Source of the DNA: an uncultured Lachnospiraceae bacterium
GTDB lineage: Bacteria > Bacillota > Clostridia > Lachnospirales > Lachnospiraceae
Assembly (NCBI GenBank): GCA_934371475.1
Contig: CAKRNX010000011.1
Span: forward strand, 1 to 29,519
Length of the DNA: 29,519 bases
Reading direction: 5' to 3'
This document shows, piece after piece, positions 1 to 6,782 of the stretch (position 1 is the stretch's first letter; each line of letters begins with the position of its first letter). Made by a program: the position numbers and the translations under genes. Under the pieces are notes generated by a model that made no database searches, was not told the origin of the DNA, and saw nothing but the letters and a program-made list of their open reading frames with translations.

Positions 1-32
1 GAAAAAGATCCAGCGTACACTGGATCTTTTTC
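1..32. terminator. Bidirectional intrinsic terminator at window edge
   Basis: A perfect 13-bp inverted repeat (1-13 with 20-32) closes a 6-base loop. It begins with an A-run and ends in a T-run, so it could stop transcription in both directions. The gene it ends lies outside the window to the left. Confidence 0.8.
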
Positions 33-66
33 AGGAAAGAGAAAAAATTAAAATGTTTTGAGGGAG

Positions 67-131
67 TACTCCGCAACGTGTGGTTGCCGCGGAGTGTGAG
101 TTATGAAACATATTAGCTTATCGCTAATATG
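67..131. other. Two unexplained hairpins in a gene-free stretch
   Basis: The 343 bases between the edge terminator and spoVAC hold no convincing gene. Two stem-loops are visible. One at about 67-96 pairs ACTCCG with CGGAGT and has an inner GCAAC/GTTGC stem. The other is a perfect 9-bp stem (CATATTAGC, 109-117, with 123-131) with loop TTATC. Together with the terminator at 177-206 they could be a small RNA or the remains of a leader. I recognise no known RNA family. Confidence 0.4.
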
Positions 132-176
132 CCTATAGTATATGCGGGAATTGTGTTTAAAATGTGATAAAAGCCT

Positions 177-206
177 AAAGGAATTATGAAGTTCCTTTCT
201 TTTTTC
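177..206 (+). terminator. Intrinsic terminator before spoVAC
   Basis: Arms AAAGGAA (177-183) and TTCCTTT (192-198) form a 7-bp stem with an 8-base loop, followed by CTTTTTT. No gene lies directly upstream on this strand, so it would end whatever RNA is made across the hairpins at 67-131. Confidence 0.6.
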
Positions 207-274
207 AGACTAGATTCTAAAGCAAATAGATTGTTATTTATGCTCATGAGAAGCCGGAGTATGCGTGAAAAACA

Positions 275-305
275 GGTATAAACAGGGGGAAAAACAGGAA
301 TATTA
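275..305 (+). promoter_or_regulatory. Candidate sigma-G promoter of spoVAC
   Basis: GGTATA (275-280) is followed after 18 bases by AATATTA (299-305). This fits the forespore sigma-G pattern (-35 GNATA, -10 CATNNTA) except for the first base of the -10. The -35 core and spacing are the same as in the better match upstream of spoVAD. The predicted start site lies about 65 bases before the spoVAC ATG. Confidence 0.45.
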
Positions 306-375
306 TGATATAGGATAACTTAATACGCGTCATGCATCTACACTTTGTTTCGGCCGATGGCAGAATGGAGGACTT

Positions 376-837
376 ATGGGAAAGCAGAAAGGTCAGCTGC
401 AGGAAGAGCAGCGCAATCAGGCATATAATGAGTACGTCAGGCAGGTGACACCGACGCACAGTCTTCCGGTGAATATGGGGAAGGCTTTTGTGGTGGGAGG
501 CATCATCTGTGTGATCGGGCAGGGAATTCAGAATTATTGCAAGTCAATGGGCATGGATGCGGAGACGGCTGGGAGCTGGTGTTCTCTGATCCTGGTGCTG
601 GTCAGCGTGATTTTAACAGGATTTAATCTGTATCCGAAGCTGGCAAAGGCGGGAGGAGCAGGGACGCTGGTGCCGATTACGGGATTTGCCAATTCTGTGG
701 CAGCGGCAGCGATTGAATATAAAAAGGAAGGACAGGTATTCGGCATCGGATGTAAGATCTTTACGATTGCAGGACCTGTGATCCTGTACGGGATTTTTTC
801 CAGCTGGCTGCTGGGGCTGATTTACTGGATCCTGTAG
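376..837 (+). CDS. spoVAC: Stage V sporulation protein AC (SpoVAC)
   Basis: A 153-residue integral membrane protein of the spore inner membrane, part of the SpoVA channel that moves Ca-dipicolinic acid into the developing spore and out on germination. The N-terminus is a polar cytoplasmic stretch of about 30 residues. It is followed by hydrophobic segments near 35-55, 66-86, 95-115 and 125-153, with the conserved glycine-rich loop AGGAGTLVPITGFANS around 92-107. Length and layout match the SpoVAC family. The ATG at 376 is preceded by GGAGG. spoVAC normally adjoins spoVAD and spoVAE; here a MATE gene separates them. Family assignment is firm; the channel role is known from Bacillus and Clostridium. 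Confidence 0.93.
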   Translation: MGKQKGQLQEEQRNQAYNEYVRQVTPTHSLPVNMGKAFVVGGIICVIGQGIQNYCKSMGMDAETAGSWCSLILVLVSVILTGFNLYPKLAKAGGAGTLVPITGFANSVAAAAIEYKKEGQVFGIGCKIFTIAGPVILYGIFSSWLLGLIYWIL

Positions 838-902
838 ACTGCGCTGCTCGCTGCCAAAGTTGTAGCCCGCGGGGGTGCGTAGCACACTTTTGTTATGGTT
901 GA

Positions 903-931
903 TTGACAAGGCAGGGAAGCGGGGATAAGAT
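903..931 (+). promoter_or_regulatory. Sigma-A promoter of the MATE gene
   Basis: TTGACA (903-908) and TAAGAT (926-931) are separated by exactly 17 bases: a perfect -35 and a 4/6 -10. The expected start site is near 938, giving a leader of about 43 bases before the ATG at 981. The same TTG could be misread as a start codon of a longer MATE protein. Confidence 0.6.
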
Positions 932-980
932 AGAGAAAGATACGAAAGAAAAGGGAAAGAAGAGAAAGAGGATAAGGGGT

Positions 981-2333
981 ATGAGTACAGTAAAGAAAAT
1001 GACGCAGGGAAATCCCTATAAGCTGATACTGGAGTTTACGTTGCCTATTTTTCTGAGTCAGGTATTTCAGCAGCTATATAATACGGCAGACTCGCTGATT
1101 GTGGGGCGCTTTCTGGGAACAGAGGCCCTGGCGGCGGTGAGTTCCTCAGGTACGCTGATCTTTTTGATGATTAGTTTTTTTGTCGGTACTTCGCAGGGAG
1201 CGGGTGTGGTGATTGCCCGGTATTTTGGCGCGGGAAATCATGAGAAAGTATCCCGTGCGGTACATACAACAGTGCTTCTGGGAGTAATATGCGGTCTTGT
1301 TCTGACGGTTGCGGGAGTGGTGTTTACACCGGTATTCTTACGGTGGATGGATACGGATCCGGATGTGCTGCCGCAGGCGGTGGAGTATTTTCGCTATTAT
1401 TTTATGGGAGTTCTGGCAGTAGTGGAATACAATAACTGCAAGGATATCATGACCGCGCTGGGGGACAGCAGGAGACCGCTTTATTATCTGGTATTTTCAT
1501 CTGTGCTGAATATTGTGCTGGATCTTTTGTTTATCGGCGGTTTTGGATGGGGCGTGTGGTCTGCCGCAGCGGCTACTACGATCTCTCAGGCGGCCAGTAT
1601 GGTGCTGTGTCTGATCCATCTCTCTAAGAAAGGGACGATTTATCAGCTTCAGATCAGGAAAATGCGCCTTGATCCTGCGATGATGAAAGAAATTATTCAT
1701 TTTGGTTTCCCTTCCGGTGTGCAGAATTCTGTGATCGGACTGGCCAATGTGATTGTGCAGGCGAATGTAAACTCATTTGGAAAGGTTGCGACGGCGGCAT
1801 ACGGATCTTATTCCAAGATCGAGGGATTTGCGTTCCTTCCTATTATGAGTTTCAACATGGCATTGACAACGTTCACGAGTCAGAATCTAGGTGCCGGGGA
1901 ATATAAAAGAGCGAAGCAGGGTTCCAGGTTTGGCATTATTTCCGCTGTGGCACTGGCAGAGCTGATCGGGGTGGTGATCTATATATTTATGCCGTCGTTC
2001 ATGGGAATGTTCACAGACAGCCCGGATGTCATTGAGCTGGGAGTGAGGCAGGCGCGGATTGAGGCGCTGTTTTTCTGTGTGCTGGCATTTTCCCATGCGG
2101 TGGCTTCCGTGTGCAGAGGCGCAGGAAAGGCTTTTGTGCCTATGTTTGTGATGTTTGGCGTCTGGTGCGTATTCCGGATTTTCTACATTACGATGATGAT
2201 GAGATATATTCATCATATTGAACTGATTTACTGGGCCTATCCGCTGACCTGGGGCATCAGTTCTGTGATCTTTTTCCTGTATTATCATTTTTCGGACTGG
2301 ATCCATGGATTTGATAAGAAGAAAAATGTATAA
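981..2333 (+). CDS. MATE family multidrug/Na+-coupled efflux transporter
   Basis: A 450-residue polytopic membrane protein of the MATE family, which exports drugs or metabolites using an Na+ or H+ gradient. The N-terminal half carries the family features PIFLSQVFQQLYNTADSLIV and RFLGTEALAAVSSSG; about 12 hydrophobic segments run to the C-terminus, which ends in KKK. Substrate cannot be told from sequence. I place the start at ATG 981, preceded by a purine-rich AAGAGGATAAGGGG stretch. An upstream in-frame extension to 903 would be highly charged and would overlap the promoter. It lies between spoVAC and spoVAD, an unusual site for a transporter with no known sporulation role. Confidence 0.9.
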   Translation: MSTVKKMTQGNPYKLILEFTLPIFLSQVFQQLYNTADSLIVGRFLGTEALAAVSSSGTLIFLMISFFVGTSQGAGVVIARYFGAGNHEKVSRAVHTTVLLGVICGLVLTVAGVVFTPVFLRWMDTDPDVLPQAVEYFRYYFMGVLAVVEYNNCKDIMTALGDSRRPLYYLVFSSVLNIVLDLLFIGGFGWGVWSAAAATTISQAASMVLCLIHLSKKGTIYQLQIRKMRLDPAMMKEIIHFGFPSGVQNSVIGLANVIVQANVNSFGKVATAAYGSYSKIEGFAFLPIMSFNMALTTFTSQNLGAGEYKRAKQGSRFGIISAVALAELIGVVIYIFMPSFMGMFTDSPDVIELGVRQARIEALFFCVLAFSHAVASVCRGAGKAFVPMFVMFGVWCVFRIFYITMMMRYIHHIELIYWAYPLTWGISSVIFFLYYHFSDWIHGFDKKKNV

Positions 2334-2357
2334 ACGGACAGCCTTTTTCCCATACTA
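2327..2357 (+). promoter_or_regulatory. Sigma-G promoter for spoVAD-spoVAE
   Basis: TGTATA (2327-2332) and CATACTA (2351-2357) are separated by 18 bases and match the forespore sigma-G consensus at every key position. The -35 overlaps the MATE stop codon (2331-2333). The start site would be near 2364, about 50 bases before spoVAD. It lets spoVAD-E be expressed in the forespore independently of the MATE gene. Confidence 0.7.
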
Positions 2358-2413
2358 TAGGCAGGCGACAAGAGCTAACCGACAGCAGTTGGCAGAAAGG
2401 CGGAGATCAGGAT

Positions 2414-3433
2414 ATGGAGCAGAGACGTGGTGTGCAGAGTGTGGAGTTTGCGCGGCCCGTATATATTACGGGGAGCGCCAGCGTGGCCGGAGAGAAAGAA
2501 AGAGAGGGCCCGCTTGGGGCAGGGATTGACCGGATTGTCGCAGATCCCATGTGCGGAGCAGAAAGCTGGGAACAGGCAGAGTCTGCCATGCAGGAGCAGG
2601 CTGTGCAGTTGGCTTTAGAAAAGACAGGACTGTCGGCGGACAGGATAAGGTATCTTTTTGCGGGGGATCTTCTGGGTCAGCTTATGGCCACGACTTTTGG
2701 CGTGCGGCAGTTCCGGATCCCTACGTTTGGTTTGTATGGGGCCTGTTCTACCTGCGGGGAGGCTCTGTCCCTAGCGGCTATGGCTGTCAACGGGGGATAT
2801 GCAGAATATGCAATGGCGCTGACTTCGAGTCACTTTGCCAGTGCGGAGAAAGAGTTTCGGTTTCCGCTGGAATATGGAAACCAGAGGCCTCTCTCTGCAA
2901 CCTGGACTGTGACGGGCAGCGCTGCTTTTATTTTGTCAGGACATCATTCCGGGGTGTGCATCAGCGGAATTACTACGGGAAAGATTACGGATTACGGGGT
3001 AAAGGATGCGCTGAATATGGGGGCGGCTATGGCTCCGGCGGCGTGTCAGACGATTGTGCAGCATTTGCGGGATTTCGACAGAAAACCGGAGGATTATGAT
3101 CAGATTATTACAGGAGATCTGGGTTATGTGGGACAGAAAATCCTGTGGCAGCTGACAGAAGAGCAGGGGTATGATATCAGCGGCAATCATATGGACTGTG
3201 GAATTGAAATATATGATAAGGAGACGCAGGATACCCATTCGGGCGGAAGCGGCTGCGGCTGCAGTGCCGTGACGCTGGCTGCAAAAATCCTGCCGCTGCT
3301 GGTATCCGGGGAATGGCATCGGGTACTGTTTCTGCCTACCGGTGCACTGCTGTCGCCGACCAGTTATCATGAGGGACAGACCATCCCCGGCATTGCCCAC
3401 GGGGTCGTGTTGGAACATCAGAGGGGGAAGTGA
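2414..3433 (+). CDS. spoVAD: Stage V sporulation protein AD (SpoVAD)
   Basis: A 339-residue soluble protein with the thiolase-like fold of SpoVAD, the dipicolinic-acid-binding component of the SpoVA uptake complex, on the face of the spore inner membrane. Family features include FARPVYITGSASVAG near the start, YGACSTCGEALSLAAMAVNG at about 110-129, and the C-terminal GGSGCGCSAVTLAAKILP region. Length matches the family (about 338). The start at 2414 has AAAGGCGGAG 8 bases upstream. It has its own sigma-G-type promoter. Its last codons and TGA (3415-3433) lie inside repeat copy A, so the extreme C-terminus (HQRGK) may be repeat-derived. spoVAE follows. Confidence 0.95.
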   Translation: MEQRRGVQSVEFARPVYITGSASVAGEKEREGPLGAGIDRIVADPMCGAESWEQAESAMQEQAVQLALEKTGLSADRIRYLFAGDLLGQLMATTFGVRQFRIPTFGLYGACSTCGEALSLAAMAVNGGYAEYAMALTSSHFASAEKEFRFPLEYGNQRPLSATWTVTGSAAFILSGHHSGVCISGITTGKITDYGVKDALNMGAAMAPAACQTIVQHLRDFDRKPEDYDQIITGDLGYVGQKILWQLTEEQGYDISGNHMDCGIEIYDKETQDTHSGGSGCGCSAVTLAAKILPLLVSGEWHRVLFLPTGALLSPTSYHEGQTIPGIAHGVVLEHQRGK

Positions 3434-3470
3434 CTCCCACCTCGCAGCAAGAATGCCAGGGCATTCTTGA
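3415..3470 (+). repeat. Two-hairpin intergenic repeat, copy A (internally deleted)
   Basis: A 56-bp member of the repeat family described in the findings. It starts ACATCAGA, runs through TGACTCCCACC and CTCGCAGC, and ends in a perfect 9-bp stem CAAGAATGC/GCATTCTTG (3448-3456 with 3461-3469) and A. Compared with the 93-bp copy at 21172 it lacks the middle hairpin arm. The boundary falls at the shared word CACCTC. It overlaps the spoVAD stop codon and ends 24 bases before the spoVAE ATG. Confidence 0.75.
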
Positions 3471-3494
3471 ATGGTGACAGAGAGGAGAATACAA

Positions 3495-3848
3495 ATGGAT
3501 TATGTGAATGCATTCTGGACGGGAGGTCTGATCTGTGCGCTGGTGCAGATCGTTCTGGATAAGACAAAAATGCTGCCGGGAAGAACAATGGTTATGCTGG
3601 TGTGCGTCGGCGGTCTGCTGGGAGCACTGGGGCTGTATCAGCCTTTTGCGGAATTTGCAGGGGCAGGGGCATCGGTGCCGCTGCTGGGGTTTGGCAATGT
3701 GCTCTGGAAGGGGGTAAAAGAGGCAGTAGACACGGAAGGCCTGCTGGGGCTGTTTATGGGCGGATTCAAAGCCAGTGCGGTAGGCATCAGTGCGGCACTG
3801 ATTTTTTCCTATCTGGCAAGTCTGTTTTTTAATTCTAAAATGCAGTAA
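3495..3848 (+). CDS. spoVAE: Stage V sporulation protein AE (SpoVAE)
   Basis: A 117-residue hydrophobic protein of the SpoVAEb type, a membrane subunit of the SpoVA dipicolinate channel. It begins MDYVNAFWTGGLICALVQ, with a conserved loop AGAGASVPLLGFGNVL at about 55-70 that resembles the SpoVAC loop, and ends in a membrane segment plus NSKMQ. I choose ATG 3495, which has AGAGGAGAA just upstream. An in-frame ATG at 3471 would add MVTERRIQ, but it lies at the edge of repeat copy A and has no binding site. It is the third spoVA gene, probably read from the sigma-G promoter at 2327. Confidence 0.93.
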   Translation: MDYVNAFWTGGLICALVQIVLDKTKMLPGRTMVMLVCVGGLLGALGLYQPFAEFAGAGASVPLLGFGNVLWKGVKEAVDTEGLLGLFMGGFKASAVGISAALIFSYLASLFFNSKMQ

Positions 3849-3896
3849 TGTTCTGTGACTTTCCCCTTGCCGGTGAGTGTTGTAGCTGTCGCGTGA

Positions 3897-3925
3897 TTGA
3901 CAGTGATATAGATTGATAATATAAT
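3897..3925 (+). promoter_or_regulatory. Perfect-consensus sigma-A promoter of the cbi operon
   Basis: TTGACA (3897-3902), a 17-base spacer and TATAAT (3920-3925) match the vegetative consensus at all 12 positions. The start site is expected near 3932, giving a leader of about 94 bases before cbiD. So strong a promoter suggests control is by the leader or by a repressor rather than by weak initiation. Confidence 0.85.
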
Positions 3926-3932
3926 GAAAAAC

Positions 3933-4007
3933 GGTTAAGTCCCCCGTCGGAGTCCTTGAGACTGAGCTGTCGGCGTTGAGGGATTTAGTTGTGTAACAGA
4001 AAACACA
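3933..4007 (+). promoter_or_regulatory. Structured 5' leader of cbiD, class unknown
   Basis: The leader folds into a long hairpin. P1 pairs about 3935-3943 with 3980-3988 (TAAGTCCC with GGGATTTA, one G-U). P2 pairs CCG (3944-3946) with CGG (3971-3973) and continues weakly to 3950/3967. P3 pairs AGTC (3951-3954) with GACT (3960-3963) around loop CTTGA. A small TGTGT/ACACA stem (3990-3994, 4003-4007) follows before the GGAGG at 4012. No T-run follows, so it is not a terminator. It lacks the cobalamin box and is too short for a cobalamin riboswitch. It could be a small metal or metabolite sensor or a protein-binding element; that is inference. Confidence 0.4.
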
Positions 4008-4025
4008 GGGCGGAGGAAAGCACAG

Positions 4026-5189
4026 ATGACGACAGGAATAGAAGACTGCTATGTGATGAAAGACAGTCGCAAACTTCGATGCGGCTACACCACAGGATCC
4101 TGTGCAGCGGCTGCCTCGAAAGCGGCGGCGCTGATGCTGTTTTCGGGAAATGAGGTACACGGTGTGCATCTGATGACTCCCAGGGGCATTGAACTGTATC
4201 TTGAGATACTGGATATCCGGATGGAAGCGGATGCGGTTTCCTGTGCGGTCAGGAAAGATGGCGGCGATGATCCGGATGCCACAAACGGGATTTTGGTTTA
4301 CGCCAGAGTAAAACGCATTTCCGGGACGGAGATTGAGATCGACGGAGGAGTCGGAGTTGGCAGAGTTACAAAGGCAGGGCTGCAGGAGCCGGTAGGCGCT
4401 GCGGCGATCAATCCGGTTCCGCGCCAGATGATCCGGGAGGCTTTGGAGCAGGTCCGCGCGGATTTTGAGTATCCGGGCGGATTATCAACGGTAATTTCAG
4501 TTCCGGAGGGGACAGAGATTGCCCAAAAGACATTCAATCCCAGGCTGGGCATCGAGGGCGGCATTTCAATTCTCGGAACCAGCGGTATTGTCGTGCCTAT
4601 GAGTGAGGAAGCTCTGATTGCCAGTATCAGGGTGGAGATGAAGATGCTCCGTGCCAATGGTCATGAGTATCTGATTATCACTCCGGGAAATTATGGGGAA
4701 ACCTTTACAAAAAATGAAATGACAGTAGATCTTTCCAGCTCGATGAAATGCAGCAATTATGTGGGGGAGACTCTGGATATGGCCGTGGAGCTGGGAGTAA
4801 AAGGGATCCTTTTTGTAGCCCATGTAGGGAAATTTATCAAAGTGGCAGGAGGTATTATGAATACGCATTCCAGGCAGGCAGACGCCAGGGCTGAACTGAT
4901 GACGGCTTTTGCATTGCGGGCTGGAGCTGACGCGGATACAGCCCGACAGATCCTGGATACCATAACGACAGATGAAGCGCTGGAGATTATGGAGCAGAAG
5001 GGATTGCGGGAAGAAGCGATGAAGCTGGCGGCAGAGCGTATTCATTATTATATGCAGCACCGGGTGAGGGGAGAGATCAGAACGGAAGCTATTATCTTTT
5101 CGAGTGCTTACGGCTATCTTGCCCAGACAGACGGCGCGGATGATTTATTAAAAAAATTTGCGGTGACAGACAGTCCGGAGCAGGGATAG
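4026..5189 (+). CDS. cbiD: Cobalt-precorrin-5B C1-methyltransferase (CbiD)
   Basis: A 387-residue cytoplasmic enzyme of anaerobic cobalamin synthesis that methylates C1 of cobalt-precorrin-5B using S-adenosylmethionine. The signature RCGYTTGSCAAAASKAA lies at about 19-35, followed by the family blocks GGVGVGRVTKAGL, AAINPVPRQMI and the SAM-site-like GILFVAHVGKFIKVAGGIMNTHS. Full family length. GGAGG lies 9 bases upstream of ATG 4026. It is first in the cbi operon, behind a perfect sigma-A promoter and a structured leader. A 135-base gap to cbiL contains only a loose GACCGG/CCGGTC pairing (5230-5235, 5265-5270). Confidence 0.96.
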   Translation: MTTGIEDCYVMKDSRKLRCGYTTGSCAAAASKAAALMLFSGNEVHGVHLMTPRGIELYLEILDIRMEADAVSCAVRKDGGDDPDATNGILVYARVKRISGTEIEIDGGVGVGRVTKAGLQEPVGAAAINPVPRQMIREALEQVRADFEYPGGLSTVISVPEGTEIAQKTFNPRLGIEGGISILGTSGIVVPMSEEALIASIRVEMKMLRANGHEYLIITPGNYGETFTKNEMTVDLSSSMKCSNYVGETLDMAVELGVKGILFVAHVGKFIKVAGGIMNTHSRQADARAELMTAFALRAGADADTARQILDTITTDEALEIMEQKGLREEAMKLAAERIHYYMQHRVRGEIRTEAIIFSSAYGYLAQTDGADDLLKKFAVTDSPEQG

Positions 5190-5324
5190 GCTGATCTGGA
5201 AAATGGCTGTCGAAATACCTGTGAAATCAGACCGGGGCATTTTTAAACAGATTCAGAGATATTTCCGGTCATGTTTTATGAGACAGAAACAATATAGAAA
5301 TAAGGAAAGACTGAGGAACTGAAG

Positions 5325-6008
5325 ATGACAGGAAAATTATATGGAGTGGGAATTGGACCGGGAGATCCGGAACTGCTGACGCTCAAGGCAGTGCGTCTGA
5401 TCCGGGAATGCGATGTGATTGCAGTGCCGGGGGAAAGGCCGCAGGAGACAGTAGCGTACAAGATTGCGGTGCAGGCAGTGCCGGAGCTTCGGGAGAAGGC
5501 ACTGTGCGCAATCTACATGCCTATGACGAAAGATCCGGCAAAGCTGGAGGAGAGCCATGCGCATGCGGCCGACCAGATAGAACGCCTTCTGAGAGAGGGA
5601 AAGCAGGTGGCTTTTCTTACGCTGGGTGATCCGACCGTATATTCTACATATCTTTATGTACATAAAAGGATTGCCGAGAGAGGATATGAGACAGAGATTG
5701 TCAGCGGCATTACTTCTTTCTGTGCTGCAGCTGCCGCACTGGATATGGGGCTTGTGGAAAATTCCCAGATGCTGCATGTAATCCCGGCTTCTTACCAGAT
5801 TGAAGAAGCATTGCGGCTGCCGGGCACAAAAGTTCTGATGAAAGCAGGAAAAAAGATGGGTCAGGTGAAACAGCTGGTACAACAGCTGGATGAGCAGGCT
5901 GTCATGATTGAAAACTGCGGTATGCCTGACGAGAAAATTTACCGGTCTGCCGGGGAGATCCCGGAGCAGAGCGGATACTATTCGCTGATTATCATAAAGG
6001 AGAAATGA
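5325..6008 (+). CDS. cbiL: Cobalt-precorrin-2 C20-methyltransferase (CbiL)
   Basis: A 227-residue SAM-dependent tetrapyrrole methylase that methylates C20 of cobalt-precorrin-2. It opens with KLYGVGIGPGDPELLTLKAV, the family's glycine-rich motif, and has FLTLGDPTVYSTY at about 100-112 and VSGITSFCAAAA at about 125-136. Normal family length. GAGG lies upstream of ATG 5325. Its stop (6006-6008) nearly abuts cbiF, and the ribosome binding site of cbiF lies inside its last codons, indicating translational coupling. CbiL rather than another cbi methylase is chosen from the PGDPELLTLKA start and from pathway context. Confidence 0.94.
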   Translation: MTGKLYGVGIGPGDPELLTLKAVRLIRECDVIAVPGERPQETVAYKIAVQAVPELREKALCAIYMPMTKDPAKLEESHAHAADQIERLLREGKQVAFLTLGDPTVYSTYLYVHKRIAERGYETEIVSGITSFCAAAAALDMGLVENSQMLHVIPASYQIEEALRLPGTKVLMKAGKKMGQVKQLVQQLDEQAVMIENCGMPDEKIYRSAGEIPEQSGYYSLIIIKEK

Positions 6009-6010
6009 TT

Positions 6011-6781
6011 ATGGTACATTTTGTAGGAGCAGGATCCGGAGCGCCGGATCTGATCACTGTGCGTGGAATGAAACTGCTGCAGGAGGCGGATATTATTATT
6101 TATGCCGGATCACTGGTAAATCCGCAGCTGCTTGAATACAAAAAAGAGGGCTGTGCTGTCTATAACAGTGCAAAGATGACGCTGGAAGAAGTGCTGGATG
6201 TGATGTTTGATGCGGAGAAAGCAGGCAAGATGACTGTACGCCTGCATACGGGGGATCCATGTCTTTACGGTGCGATCCGCGAACAGATGGATGTGCTGGA
6301 TCAGAAGGGGATTGCATATGATTACTGCCCCGGGGTCAGCTCGTTCTGCGGAGCAGCTTCCGCGCTGAATCTGGAATATACGCTTCCGGATGTGTCACAG
6401 AGCGTGATCATTACGCGTATGGCAGGACGGACACCGGTGCCGGAGCGGGAAGAAATTGCCAGCTTTGCTGCTCATCATGCCACCATGGTGGTATTTTTGA
6501 GCACAGGAATGTTAAAAGAACTGTCAGAGCGTCTGATTGCCGGAGGATATGAGGAAGATACGCCGGCGGCGATTGTATACAAAGCTACGTGGAACGATGA
6601 GGAGGCGTATACTTGTACGGTGAGTACGCTGGCCGAGACAGCCAGGGAGCATCATATTACAAAGACAGCGCTGATTATTGTGGGAGATGTGGTGGCTCAC
6701 AGCCATTATCGCAGATCTGATCTGTACAATCCGTCATTTACCACGGAGTTCCGACAGGCCAGCTGCCACAGAGAGGACTAG
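6011..6781 (+). CDS. cbiF: Cobalt-precorrin-4 C11-methyltransferase (CbiF)
   Basis: A 256-residue SAM-dependent methylase acting on C11 of cobalt-precorrin-4. It begins MVHFVGAGSGAPDLITVRG, typical of CbiF/CobM, with IYAGSLVNPQLL at about 34-45, RLHTGDPCLYGA at about 77-88 and YCPGVSSFCGAA at about 107-118. I choose ATG 6011 because AAAGGAG (5996-6002) is 8 bases upstream of it. The in-frame ATG at 6005 would be only 2 bases from that site and would add just two residues. It is followed after 1 base by cbiG. Confidence 0.94.
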   Translation: MVHFVGAGSGAPDLITVRGMKLLQEADIIIYAGSLVNPQLLEYKKEGCAVYNSAKMTLEEVLDVMFDAEKAGKMTVRLHTGDPCLYGAIREQMDVLDQKGIAYDYCPGVSSFCGAASALNLEYTLPDVSQSVIITRMAGRTPVPEREEIASFAAHHATMVVFLSTGMLKELSERLIAGGYEEDTPAAIVYKATWNDEEAYTCTVSTLAETAREHHITKTALIIVGDVVAHSHYRRSDLYNPSFTTEFRQASCHRED

Positions 6782-6782
6782 G

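Noticed and set aside
903..980. N-terminal extension of the MATE protein from a TTG at 903
   Set aside because: The extension is almost all charged residues unlike any MATE N-terminus, and the TTG is the first part of a TTGACA -35 box. ATG 981 with purine-rich upstream sequence fits better.
3849..4025. Cobalamin riboswitch before cbiD
   Set aside because: No B12 box or ACTGTAA core is present, and the leader after the promoter is only about 94 bases, too short for that class.
3336..4169. Minus-strand open frame (277 codons) across the spoVAD end, spoVAE and cbiD start
   Set aside because: It crosses two genes, a repeat and a strong promoter on the other strand, and shows no domain.
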